A DNA stretch of 64,000 nucleotides. Origin: PALSA-911 sp963743035 (lineage in GTDB: Bacteria; Pseudomonadota; Alphaproteobacteria; Acetobacterales; Acetobacteraceae). This document shows, in pieces, positions 45,949 to 55,024 of the stretch. Position 1 is the stretch's first letter. Each line of letters opens with the position of its first letter. The stretch spans positions 1 through 64,000 of the forward strand of contig CAVUOB010000018.1 of assembly GCA_963743035.1 (NCBI GenBank), given 5' to 3'. The position numbers and the translations under genes are program-made. The notes beneath the pieces were generated by a model, which saw nothing but the letters and a program-made list of their open reading frames with translations, had not been told where the DNA came from and made no database searches.

Positions 45949-46167
45949 CGCGGCATTCTAGCCCCATGCGGCGGCCACGCAAACGCCGGCGCGGCTGGGG
46001 TGGCTCGATTGGGGTGGTGCGGTCGGGGTGGTGCGGGCGGGATAAGGGTTCCTTCCCGGGCGCGAACTCGGTTAGGCTGGGTTTGGAAACGAGCGCCCTG
46101 AGCGGGAGCCAACTCCTTGCGGGCCGGATCGGGCGGCGGCGGCCGCCAAATGGGGGAGGGGCGTGCA

Positions 46168-48111
46168 GTGTCGGACATCCTCACGGCCAGGAAGACCCGT
46201 TCCGTGGCCCTGGTCGGCCCCTATGGCAGCGGCAAATCGACATTGTTCGCCGCCTTGATGAGCGCCGCCGGCACGCCGTTGCGCCGGGCTGGCGATGCGC
46301 GCGCCCGGATGGGCACGGAGCTGGTCCTTGGCCATTGCGGCTATCTCGGGGATGCCTGGTCGATCGTCGATTGTCCGGGATCGATCGAGTTCACGCATGA
46401 CGTGGCCTCGGCACTGGCGGTGGTGGATCTGGCGGTCCTGGTCTGTGAGCCGAACCCGGCCCGCGCGCCGACCACGGCGCCGTTCTTCAAGCTGCTCAAC
46501 GATCTCGGCATCCCGTTCATGGTGTTCATCAACAAGATCGACACCCCGAACGTGCAGGTGCGGGAAACGCTGGATGCGCTGCAGGCTTATGCGCGCCCGC
46601 CGCTGGTGCTGCGCCAGGTGCCGATCCACGAAGGCGAGCGCATCACCGGCTATGTCGACCTGGTCCCCGAACGCGCCTACCGCTACCGCAGCGGCGAGGC
46701 ATCGGAGCGGATCCAGCTGCCCGCGCAGATGCCGGAACCGGGGGTGGCGAGGTCCGCGCTGATCGAGGTGCTGGCGGACCACGACGACGCGCTGCTCGAG
46801 AAGGTGCTGGAGGAGATCGCCCCCACGACCGAGGAGATCTATCACGATCTGCGCAAGGACCTGGCCGCCGGCGCGGTGAACGAGGTGCTGCTGGGCGCGG
46901 CGGAGAACGCCAACGGCGTGCGCCGGCTGTGGAAGGCGCTGCGCCACGAGACGCCGAGCCCAGCGCAGACCGCCGCGCGGCACGGCATCGATCCCGCCGG
47001 CCCGCCGATGGTGCAGGTGTTCCGCACCGTGCATGCCGGCCATTCCGGCAAGCTCTCTTATGTCCGGGTCTGGCGCGGCCCGGTCACCGACGGCATGACG
47101 CTGAACGGCTCGCGGGTGGGCGGCATCCACCGCGTGCAGGGTGACGAGACCGTCAAGGTGGCCCAGGCGGAGGAGGGCGAGCTGGTCGCGCTCGGTCGGC
47201 TGGAGGGCGTGGCGACCGGCGCCATCCTCTGCGCGCCGGGGGCGGCGCCACCGCAACTGCTGTTTCCGACGCCGCCGGCGCCGGTCTATGCCCGCGCCAT
47301 CGCCACCGTCGATCGCAAGGACGACGTGAAGCTGTCGAGCGCGCTGCAGAAGCTGGTCGAGGAGGACCCGGCACTCAGCGTGGTGCAGGACCAGGAGACC
47401 GGAGAGACGGTGCTGCGCGGCCAGGGCGAGATCCATCTGCAGACGGCGGTCGAGCGGATGTCGCGCAATTACGGGCTGAAGCTGACGACCGCGGCGCCGG
47501 CGGTGGCGTACAAGGAGACCATCCGCCAGGCGGTCAGCCAGCACGCCCGGTTGAAGCGCCAGACCGGCGGGCACGGCCAGTTCGCCGATGTGAAGCTGGA
47601 AATCGCGCCGCGCCCGCGCGGCGCCGGGTTTCAGTTCTCCGACAAGATCGTCGGCGGCGCGGTGCCGAGGCAGTACATCCCGGCGGTCGGCGAGGCCGCC
47701 GAGGAGGCGGCGCGCAAGGGGCCGTTCGGCTACCCCGTCGTGGATATCGCAGTGACGCTGGTGGACGGCACGTTCCATACCGTCGACAGCTCCGACATGG
47801 CGTTCAAGACCGCCACCCGGCTGGCCATGACGGAGGGGCTGGCCAAGGCCGACCCGGTGCTGCTGGAGCCGATCGTGCACGTGACCGTCAGCGTGCCCAA
47901 CGAGCACACGGCCCGTGCCCAGCGCCTGCTGTCCGGCCATCGCGGCCAGATCCTCGGCTACGCGGAAAAGCCGGGATGGGAGGGCTGGGACGATGTCCAG
48001 GCGCTGGTGCCGCAGGCGGAGCTGCACGATCTCATTATCGAACTCCGGTCCCAGACCATGGGCCTCGGCACCTACACGGCCGAATTCGACCATCTGGCCG
48101 AGAGCCGCTGA
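46168..48111 (+). CDS. Elongation factor G-like GTPase (FusA2 type)
   Basis: 647-residue EF-G paralogue. Seen: P-loop VALVGPYGSGKSTLF, a degenerate switch 1, G3 as DCPGSIEFTHD (EF-G has DTPGHVDF, so the catalytic histidine is replaced by serine), NKID, and EF-G domains II to V including GHSGKLSYVRVWRGPV, HLQTAVERMSRNYGL, QTGGHGQFADVKLEI, GFQFSDKIVGGAVPRQYIPA and LLEPIVHVTVSVPNEH. I choose GTG 46168 because of the GGGAGGGG Shine-Dalgarno just upstream; ATG 46150 is an alternative. A housekeeping EF-G should exist elsewhere. Confidence 0.9.
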   Translation: MSDILTARKTRSVALVGPYGSGKSTLFAALMSAAGTPLRRAGDARARMGTELVLGHCGYLGDAWSIVDCPGSIEFTHDVASALAVVDLAVLVCEPNPARAPTTAPFFKLLNDLGIPFMVFINKIDTPNVQVRETLDALQAYARPPLVLRQVPIHEGERITGYVDLVPERAYRYRSGEASERIQLPAQMPEPGVARSALIEVLADHDDALLEKVLEEIAPTTEEIYHDLRKDLAAGAVNEVLLGAAENANGVRRLWKALRHETPSPAQTAARHGIDPAGPPMVQVFRTVHAGHSGKLSYVRVWRGPVTDGMTLNGSRVGGIHRVQGDETVKVAQAEEGELVALGRLEGVATGAILCAPGAAPPQLLFPTPPAPVYARAIATVDRKDDVKLSSALQKLVEEDPALSVVQDQETGETVLRGQGEIHLQTAVERMSRNYGLKLTTAAPAVAYKETIRQAVSQHARLKRQTGGHGQFADVKLEIAPRPRGAGFQFSDKIVGGAVPRQYIPAVGEAAEEAARKGPFGYPVVDIAVTLVDGTFHTVDSSDMAFKTATRLAMTEGLAKADPVLLEPIVHVTVSVPNEHTARAQRLLSGHRGQILGYAEKPGWEGWDDVQALVPQAELHDLIIELRSQTMGLGTYTAEFDHLAESR

Positions 48112-48161
48112 TCTCGGCCGGCTCCGGAGGCTCGGCGGGAACGAAATATCGGACAGGATGC

Positions 48162-48218
48162 TTGACTTACCTTTGCGGCGTCACCAATGTTGCATTGCAG
48201 CATTTGCTGCATTGCAAC
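48162..48218 (+). promoter_or_regulatory. Promoter-like sequence and TGC-rich palindrome upstream of the DUF1127 gene
   Basis: A -35-like TTGACT (48162-48167) lies 17 bases before CAATGT (48185-48190), a weak -10. A long inverted repeat begins there (48189-48218): arms GTTGCATTGCAGCA and TGCTGCATTGCAAC are complementary except for one T-T pair. The GCAGCA/TGCTGC words resemble the CTGC...GCAG sites bound by PhaR in alphaproteobacteria, but a 5'-UTR hairpin is equally possible. The start codon of the small protein is 14 bases downstream. Confidence 0.6.
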
Positions 48219-48231
48219 AGGAGATGCCGAT

Positions 48232-48462
48232 ATGGCCATTCTCAGTCACCAGCTGAGTGAAAGCCTGCATTTACCGGGAGTTGCAGGCGTCGGCGCATGG
48301 GCGCGCGACCTGCTTTCCCGGTTCAACGCCTACCGCAAGGAGCGGCGCAACCAGGCGCAGATCCTGGCACATCTTTCGCTTGCCGATGATCGCGAGCTGC
48401 GCGACCTGCAGATCAGCCGCTACGATTTCGACGCGATCGCCAAGGGCAAGTTCCAACGCTAA
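48232..48462 (+). CDS. DUF1127 small protein
   Basis: 76-residue protein. The C-terminal part WARDLLSRFNAYRKERRNQAQILAHLSLADDRELRDLQISRYDFDAIAKG is a DUF1127 domain with the arginine-rich helix and the conserved L-x-D-RELRDLGI-like segment. Small DUF1127 proteins are abundant in alphaproteobacteria and have been linked to RNA turnover, phosphate and stress adaptation. ATG 48232 is preceded by AACAGGAGA. A strong intrinsic terminator lies 62 bases downstream, so it is monocistronic. Confidence 0.9.
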   Translation: MAILSHQLSESLHLPGVAGVGAWARDLLSRFNAYRKERRNQAQILAHLSLADDRELRDLQISRYDFDAIAKGKFQR

Positions 48463-48523
48463 GCTCTCCCGGCCAAGCGGGCAGGAGGCCCAACGAACCG
48501 GACCCGGACCACGGAGACGACAG

Positions 48524-48560
48524 GAAAAAGGCCCAAGGGAAATATCCCTGGGCCTTTTCT
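48524..48560 (+). terminator. Rho-independent terminator after the DUF1127 gene
   Basis: Arms GGCCCAAGGGA and TCCCTGGGCC pair with one mismatch around loop AATA, preceded by AAAAA and followed by TTTT (48530-48559). It is the clearest intrinsic terminator in the window and could work in both directions. Confidence 0.85.
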
Positions 48561-48662
48561 GTTGTCCGCCCCCCTGCCGCCGCTCTTCGAGCACCTGCGG
48601 GCGGCTTGCCCCTGACCGGCGCGGCGTGCCACTCCTCGCCACCTGCGAAAGGAATTACGCCG

Positions 48663-49913
48663 ATGCGTCTTTGCCGGATTGCGGGTCGATTGCTGGGCAT
48701 TCTGCTGTACGGGCTGGCCCCGGCCATGGCCGCCGACCTGCCCGAAGCTTGGGTGGAGTTCCGCTCCGACGGCGCGCTGGACGTGCGCGCCATCGTCGGG
48801 CCGGACGCCGTCTGTCCGGCCATGACGGCCGATGGCGCGCCGCTGACGGTGGGGCCGCGGGATGCACCGGACGAGGCCTATCCGGTTCAGGTCTGCGCCG
48901 CGCGCGCGCCGGTGGGGGCGCGGCAGATCTCGGTGGCCGGGCTGCCGGCGCCGACATTGCCCAAAGCCGTGCGGCGCATCGTCGTGCTCGGCGATACCGG
49001 CTGCCGGCTGAAGGGCCAGGCCGTGCAGGATTGCAACGACCCGGCCGCCTGGCCGTTCGCCACCGTCGCCCGGCTGGCGGCGGCGCGCCATCCGGATCTG
49101 GTGATCCATGTCGGCGACTACCATTATCGCGACACCGCCTGCCCGCCCGGCAATGCCGGTTGCGCGGGCAGCCCCTTCGGCGACAACTGGAAGTCCTGGA
49201 AGGCGGATTTCTTCGATCCCGCCGCGCCGCTGCTGGCCGCCGCGCCCTGGGTCGTGGTGCGCGGCAACCACGAGCTTTGCTCGCGCGGCGGCCAGGGCTG
49301 GTTCAGGCTGCTCGATCCGCATCCGCCTGCCGCCTGCAGCGCCCTGACCGCGCCCTATGCGCTAACCATCGACCGGCAGAACATGCTGGTGTTCGACGGC
49401 GCGGATGCCGATGACGACAGGATCGATCCGGCCAAGGTGCCAGGCTATCAGGCCCAGCTGCAGGCGCTGCTGATGCAGGCGAAGCCCGGCGCCTGGCTGC
49501 TGACGCACCGGCCGATCTGGGCCATCTCCCAGGGCAACGTGCCGCCGGGAACGGTCACCAACATCACCGAGGAAGCGGCCATCCGCGGCCTGGTGCCGGA
49601 TGAGCTGGACATGGTGATCGCCGGCCACATCCATGATTTCGGCATTTATGAATACGGCCCCACGCGCCCGGCGCAGCTGGTGGTGGGCACCGGCGGCGAC
49701 AGCAACGACGCCACCACCCAGCCGCCGGCGCCGGGCTGGGAGGTGGACGGCAAGAAGCTGCTGCGCGGCTACGCGCACCCGGATTACGGCTTCCTGTTGC
49801 TGGATCGCGTGGCCGATGGCTGGGTCGGCCATGTCGTTGCCGTCGACAACAGCCTGCTGGCGCGCTGCGAGTTCCGCGGCCGGTCCGCGACCTGCCGGCC
49901 GCTAAAGCACTAG
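48663..49913 (+). CDS. Secreted metallophosphoesterase
   Basis: 416-residue calcineurin-like phosphoesterase. Seen: signal peptide (RIAGRLLGILLYGLAPAMAA), a beta-rich N-terminal domain, then metal motifs VVLGDTGC, VIHVGDYHYRDTAC, VVRGNHELCSRGG, LLTHRPIW and IAGHIHDFG, which supply the usual Asp, His, Asn and His ligands. Length and cysteine content suggest a periplasmic acid-phosphatase-like enzyme. ATG 48663 follows GAAAGG. Intact. The next gene, rsmB, begins 35 bases downstream. Confidence 0.9.
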   Translation: MRLCRIAGRLLGILLYGLAPAMAADLPEAWVEFRSDGALDVRAIVGPDAVCPAMTADGAPLTVGPRDAPDEAYPVQVCAARAPVGARQISVAGLPAPTLPKAVRRIVVLGDTGCRLKGQAVQDCNDPAAWPFATVARLAAARHPDLVIHVGDYHYRDTACPPGNAGCAGSPFGDNWKSWKADFFDPAAPLLAAAPWVVVRGNHELCSRGGQGWFRLLDPHPPAACSALTAPYALTIDRQNMLVFDGADADDDRIDPAKVPGYQAQLQALLMQAKPGAWLLTHRPIWAISQGNVPPGTVTNITEEAAIRGLVPDELDMVIAGHIHDFGIYEYGPTRPAQLVVGTGGDSNDATTQPPAPGWEVDGKKLLRGYAHPDYGFLLLDRVADGWVGHVVAVDNSLLARCEFRGRSATCRPLKH

Positions 49914-49948
49914 CCGCAGGCGCGGAAGCGGGGCATGAACCGGGGATC

Positions 49949-51215
49949 ATGGCCCTTTCCGCAAAATCTGCCGCCACCTATCGCGATCCGACGCGCGACG
50001 CCGCCTTCGACCTGCTGACCGGCGTGCTCGAACGCCACCGGGCGCTGGAGGAGGCGCTCGATTCGCTGCCGGCGATCGACGCGCGCGACCGCGCCGCCGC
50101 GCACCGTTTGGCCGCCACCGTGCTGCGCCGGTCCGGCACGCTGGATGCCGTGCTGGAGCCGTTCCTGAAGAAGGCGCCGCCGGAGCCGGTGCGGCAGATC
50201 CTGCGCCTGGGCGCGGCCGGCGCTCTGCTGCTGGGCACGCCGAGCCATGCCGCCGTCGCCACCGCCGTGGCGCTGGCCCGCGCCCGCGGCCTCGCGCCGT
50301 TCGCCGGCCTGATCAACGCGGTGCTGCGGCGGGTGACCGAAGCGGGACCGGCGGCGCTGGAGGCGCTCGACGCGCCGCGGCTGGACACGCCGTCCTGGCT
50401 CTGGTCCGCCTGGGGCCGCGACGCGCGCGCCATCGCCGTCGCGCATCAGGCCGAGGCGCCGCTGGACATCACGCTGCGGCCGGGTGCTGCTCCGCCCGAG
50501 GGCGGCGAGGCGCTGCCCACGGGCTCGGTCCGGTTTCCGCCCGGCACCCGGGTGATGGAGCTCGCCGGCTATCGCCGAGGGCGCGTTCTGGGTGCAGGAC
50601 GCCGCCGCCGCGCTGCCCGCGCGCCTGCTGGCGGCGCTGCCGGGCGAGCGCATCGCCGATCTCTGCGCCGCCCCCGGCGGCAAGACCGCCCAGCTTGCCG
50701 CCGCCGGGGCCGTGGTCACTGCGGTGGAGCAGGATCCGGCGCGGCTGGCCCGGCTGCGGGAGAATCTGGCGCGGCTGCGCCTGGATGCCGACACCATCCT
50801 CGCGGATGCGGCCGCCTGGCAGCCGGGGCAGGAATTCGACGCCGTGCTGCTGGACGCGCCCTGCAGCGCCACCGGCACCATCCGCCGCCACCCGGACGTG
50901 CCGCATCTGAAGCGCCCGCGCGACATCGCCCATTTCGCCGAAGGCCAGGACCGGCTGCTGCGCGCCGCCGCCGCCCTGCTGCGTCCCGGCGGGCGGCTGA
51001 TCTACGCCGTCTGCTCCCTGCAGCCCGAGGAGGGGCCGGCGCGTGCCGCCGCGGCGCTGGCTATGGGCCTGAAACCGGAACCGTTCAGCGCCGAGGAACT
51101 GGACTGCCTGCCCGAGGCGCGCACGCCGGAGGGCTTCCTGCGCACCCATCCCGGCCTGTGGCCCGATCGCGGCGGCATGGACGGATTCTTCGCGGCCAGG
51201 CTGGTGCGCGCTTGA
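49949..51215 (+). CDS. rsmB: 16S rRNA m5C967 methyltransferase RsmB, frameshifted
   Basis: SAM-dependent methyltransferase with an N-terminal NusB-like RNA-binding domain. Seen: TRDAAFDLLTGVLERH, ARDRAAAHRLAATVLRRSGTLD, FAGLINAVLRRVTEAG, then a frame change near 50570 (GYR then FWVQDAAAALPARLL in the next frame). The Rossmann core follows: ADLCAAPGGKTAQLAA, LLDAPCSATGTIRRHPDV (catalytic cysteine), YAVCSLQPEEGP (second cysteine) and GGMDGFFAARL. The single indel is near a GCCGAGGGCGCG run. Repaired length about 420 residues is normal. Confidence 0.92.
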
Positions 51216-51303
51216 CGTTATGCCGTACGCAGCTGTGCTGGGACCGGTCGTCCGCCTGTCCTTGCGCTTGTCATTCTGTCAAACCCCTGTCTAGAACCGC
51301 CTG

Positions 51304-52016
51304 ATGCCGCAAACGCAACACCCGACGAGTCCCGACAGACCCATCATCGTTGCGCCCAGCCTGCTCGCCGCCGACTTCGCGCGCCTGGGCGAGGAGGTGC
51401 GCGCCATCGAGGCCGCCGGCGCCGACTGGCTGCATCTGGACGTGATGGACGGGCATTTCGTGCCCAATATCAGCTTCGGGCCGCTGGTCCTGAAGGCGCT
51501 GCGCCGGCATTCCCGCCTGCCGTTCGACGTGCATCTGATGATCGCGCCGGTCGACCCCTATGTCGTCGCTTTCGCCGAGGCCGGCGCCGACCACATCTGC
51601 TTCCATCCCGAGGCCGGCCCGCATGCGCATCGCACGCTGCAGCTGATCCGCTCGCTCGGGCAAGAAATGCCGGCCTGGTGCTGAACCCGGCCACGCCCAT
51701 CGAGGCGGTGGAATGGGCGATGGACCTGATCGACATCGTGATGGTGATGACGGTCAATCCCGGATTCGGCGGCCAGGCGTTCCTGCCCTCGCAATTGCCG
51801 AAGATCGCCGCGCTGCGCCGGATGATCGACCTGTCCGGCCGGCCGATCGCGCTGCAGGTGGATGGCGGCATCGCCCCCTCGTCGCAGGGAACGGACTCGG
51901 CGCGCCTCGTGATGGAGGCCGGCGCCGACACGCTGGTGGCCGGCACGGCGGTGTTCGGCGCGCCCGACTACGCCGCCGCGATCGGCGCCTTGCGCGCGGA
52001 TCGACACCGGACATGA
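51304..52016 (+). CDS. rpe: Ribulose-phosphate 3-epimerase, frameshifted
   Basis: TIM-barrel enzyme interconverting ribulose-5-phosphate and xylulose-5-phosphate. Seen: IIVAPSLLAADFARLGEE, WLHLDVMDGHFVPNISFGP (metal His and Asp), FDVHLMIAPVDPYV, then a frame change near 51670 into LVLNPATPIEAVEWAM, VMVMTVNPGFGGQAFLP and LQVDGGIAPSS. The 3' end overlaps the next start (ATGA at 52013-52016). Since it is normally essential, the frame break is almost certainly a sequence indel. Otherwise about 237 residues, standard for the family. Confidence 0.93.
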
Positions 52017-53634
52017 GCGGCAGCGATCCCCGCCGCTGGCTGCGTGGCGCCCGGCGCGCGATCGCACGGCTGCCCGATCTCGGCATGACGCTGGGTATGA
52101 CCGCGTGCCCGACGCGCCGGCGCTGCCGGTGCGCGATCCCTGGCCCGGCGATCCCGTGCGCGGCGCGCGGCTGCTGAAGGGCGAGCTCGAGCTCGGCGGC
52201 GCCGTCTGCCTGCTGCGGCCGGGCGGCTGGAACGACATCTCCGGCCTCCCCGATCCTGCGCGCCGCCGCGCACGGCTTCACCTGGCTGCGCGACCTGCGC
52301 GCGCTCGGCACCGATGCTGCGCGGCTGCGCGCCCGCGCCCTGGTGGCGGAATGGATCGCCGCCCCGCCGACCGAGCGCGCTGGTCCACCGGCCCGACGTG
52401 ATCGGCGCGCGGATCGCCGCCTGGCTCGGCCATTACGATTTCTTCGCCGCCTCCGCCGACGATCTGTTCCGCCAGAAGCTGATGGCGCGGCTGGTCGGCG
52501 ATGCCCGCAGCGCTGGCCGCCGCGCTGCCGGCGGAGGAGCTGGACGCCCGCGCGCTGACCGCGCTGAAGGGCCTGATCGCCGCCGCGGTGGCGCTGCCGG
52601 ACCATGCCGCGTTCCTGACCCGCGCGCTGCGCTTCCTGCCGCAGGAGATCGGCCGGCAGGTGCTGCCCGATGGCTGCCATGTCGAGCGCAGCCCGGCGGC
52701 GCATCTGGCGGCGTTGCAGGACCTGACGGAGATCCGCGCGCTGCTGCAGGCCTCCCAGACCCAGCCGCCGCGCGGCGCTGTCCGCCGCCATCGAGCGCAT
52801 GGCGCCGGCGCTGCGCACGCTGCGCCACGGCGATGGCGGCCTGGCGCTGTTCAACGGCTCGCGCGAGGAGGTGCCGGCGCTGGTCGACCTGGTGCTGACC
52901 CAGGCCGGGCGCGGCGGACGCGGCGCGTCTTCCATGACCGAGGGCGGGTTCCAGCGCATGCAGGCCGGCCGCACCGTGCTGATCGTCGATTGCGGCGCGC
53001 CGCCGCCGCCCGGCATCGACCGCTTCGCCCATGCCGGCACGCTGTCGCTGGAGATGTCGGTCGGGCGCGACCGCCTGATCGTCAATTGCGGCGCCTATGC
53101 TCGCCGGGCCGCAGGACTGGCGCGACGCCTGCCGCGCCACCGCCGCGCATTCCACGCTGGTCATCGCCGACGTGAACTCCTCGCGAGCTCACGCCCCGGC
53201 GGGCTCGGCCGCCGGCCGGAGAAGGTGGAGGTGCAGCGCCAGGAAGCCAACGGCGCGCATTGGCTGGAGGCCAGCCATGACGGCTGGAAGAAGCCGTTCG
53301 GCGCGCATTCACCGCCGCCGCCTCTATCTGGCCGAAAGCGGCGAGGATCATGCGCGGCGAGGACGTGGTGGAAGCCGCCAGCCCGCAGCCCTTCACCCTG
53401 CGCTTCCATCTGCATCCCGCCGTGAGCGCCAGCCTGCAGCAGGACGGCGCAGACCGTGCTGCTGCGCCTGCCCACCGGCGGCGGCTGGCGGCTGCGGCGG
53501 ACGGCGCGCGGCTGGCGCTGGAGGAGAGCATCTACCTGGGCGGCCCGGAGCCGCGGCGGAGCGAACAGGTGGTGCTGACCGGCTTCGCCGACGGGCCGCA
53601 GCAGGTGAAATGGGCGATTACCAAGGTGGGGTAA
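52013..53634 (+). CDS. Heparinase II/III-like protein, heavily frameshifted
   Basis: Fragments in all three frames combine to one long protein of the heparinase II/III family, a polysaccharide lyase fold often found near exopolysaccharide genes. Seen: LPVRDPWPGDPVRGARLLKG, ALPDHAAFLTRALRFLPQEI, LRTLRHGDGGLALFNGSREE (strongest block), FAHAGTLSLEMSVGRDRLIVNCG and a C-terminal ESIYLGGPEPRRSEQVVLTG ending TKVG. I count at least eight frame changes between about 52090 and 53500, the densest in the window. Start ATG at 52013 overlaps rpe. Activity cannot be judged until the sequence is corrected. Confidence 0.78.
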
Positions 53635-53878
53635 GGCTGGGGCTCCGCCCCAGACCCCGGCAGGGGCGCTGCCCCTGCACCCCGCAAGGGGATGGTCATC
53701 CCCTTGACCCCTTTCAGTTTGGTTTGTTGGGAAGGGGGCATCGCCGTAGCCTATCGACGGCTGCGTCGGTTGCGCCCCCTTCCCAACAAACCAGTCCGAG
53801 GGATCCAAGGGACGACTGTCCCTTGGCGGGTGCAGGGCAGCGCCCTGCCGGGGTCTGGGGCGGAGCCCCAGCCTTGCT
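53632..53878. repeat. Composite palindromic element, copy B (full)
   Basis: Opposite-orientation copy of the 15844 element. Left arm: GGGGCTCCGCCCC, GCAGGGGCGCTGCCCCTGC and AAGGGGATGGTCATCCCCTT hairpins. Centre: a perfect 19-base inverted repeat (53721-53739 with 53774-53792) with inner CGCCGTAGCC...CGGCTGCGTCG. Right arm: CAAGGGACGACTGTCCCTTG, CAGGGCAGCGCCCTG and GGGGCGGAGCCCC hairpins, ending CCTTGCT at 53878. It begins within the stop codon of the upstream gene and ends 4 bases before the next ATG. Here it lies between two co-directional genes. Confidence 0.9.
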
Positions 53879-53882
53879 CCCC

Positions 53883-54988
53883 ATGAAAATCCTCGAGATC
53901 ACCAACGTCGATTTCTCGCTGCGGCATTTCCTGCTGCCGCTGATGCGGGCCGCGCGCGACCGCGGCCATGAGGTCATCGGCGTCTGCGCCGAGGGCCCGC
54001 TGCTGGAGGACATCCGCGCCGAGGGGTTTCGCGTCGTCGGCATGCCGTTCGAGCGGAAGCTGTCGCCGATGGCGCATATCCGCGCCTTTCGCGCCCTGGT
54101 GGCGCTGATGCGGGCGGAAAAGCCGGACCTGGTGCACGCGCATACGCCGATCAGCGGCTTTCTCGGCCGCATGGCGGCCTGGCGGGCCGGGGTGCCGAAG
54201 ATCGCCTATCACCAGCCACGGCTTCCTGTTCAACCAGGGCGGCCCCTGGCTGCGCCGCGCGGCCGGGCTGGCGATGGAGCTGATCGCCGGGCGCGTCACC
54301 GACGTGTTCCTGACCGTCTCCGAGGCGGAGGCGGCGGATGCCAGGCGGCGGCACATCTTCGCCAACCCGATCCCGATCGGCAACGGCCGCGATCCCGGCC
54401 TGTTCCGGCCCGACCCGGCGGCGCGCGACCGCATCCGCGCCGAACTCGGCACGCCGGAGGACCGCGTGGTGGTGGTCGCGGTCTCCCGGCTGGTGCGCGA
54501 CAAGGGCTATCCGGAGCTGGCCGAGGCGATGCGCGGCGTGCCGGACGCGGAGCTATGGGTGGTGGGCGAGCGGCTGGTCTCCGACCGCGGCGACGACATG
54601 GTGGCGCTGCTGCTCGCCGCCGGGCTCGGCGACCGGCTGCAGCTGCTGGGCTATCGCCACGACGTGGAAGCGGTGCTGGCGGCGGCGGACATCTTCACCT
54701 TGCCGAGCTACTACGAAGCGCTGCCGATGTCGGTGATCGAGGCGATGCTCGACCGGCCTGCCGGTAGTCGCCAGCGACATCGACGGACCGCGCGAGCAGG
54801 TGGTCGAAGGGCGCACCGGCCTGCTGGTGCCCGCCCGGCAGGCCGCGCCGCTGGCCGCCGCCCTGGCCCGGTTGGCCGATGATGCCGGGCTGCGCCGGCG
54901 TATGGGCGCGGCGGGCCGCGCGCGGGCGCTGGAGCGCTACGACGAGGCCAAGGTCTCGGCCCGGACGCTGGACCTGCTCGGCCTGTGA
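53883..54988 (+). CDS. Glycosyltransferase family 4, frameshifted
   Basis: GT-B fold glycosyltransferase, probably acting in extracellular or cell-wall polysaccharide synthesis. Seen: MKILEITNVDFSLRHFLLPL, VHAHTPISGFLGRMAAWRAG (conserved HTP), after a frame change near 54220 LTVSEAEAADARRRHIFA, VVAVSRLVRDKGYPELAEAM, LQLLGYRHDVEAVLAAADIF, PSYYEALPMSVIEAML (ExxxxxxxE-type motif). After a second change near 54755 come VASDIDGPREQVVEGRTGLLVP and the C-terminal helix ERYDEAKVSARTLDLLGL. Two single-base indels explain the breaks. The ATG at 53883 sits 4 bases after element copy B. Confidence 0.88.
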
Positions 54989-55024
54989 GGTTATGCCGCC
55001 GCTAGCTGCACATTGGAATCGAGA

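Noticed and set aside
46072..48093. 673-codon minus-strand open frame
   Set aside because: Complement of the EF-G-like GTPase, shadow composition only.
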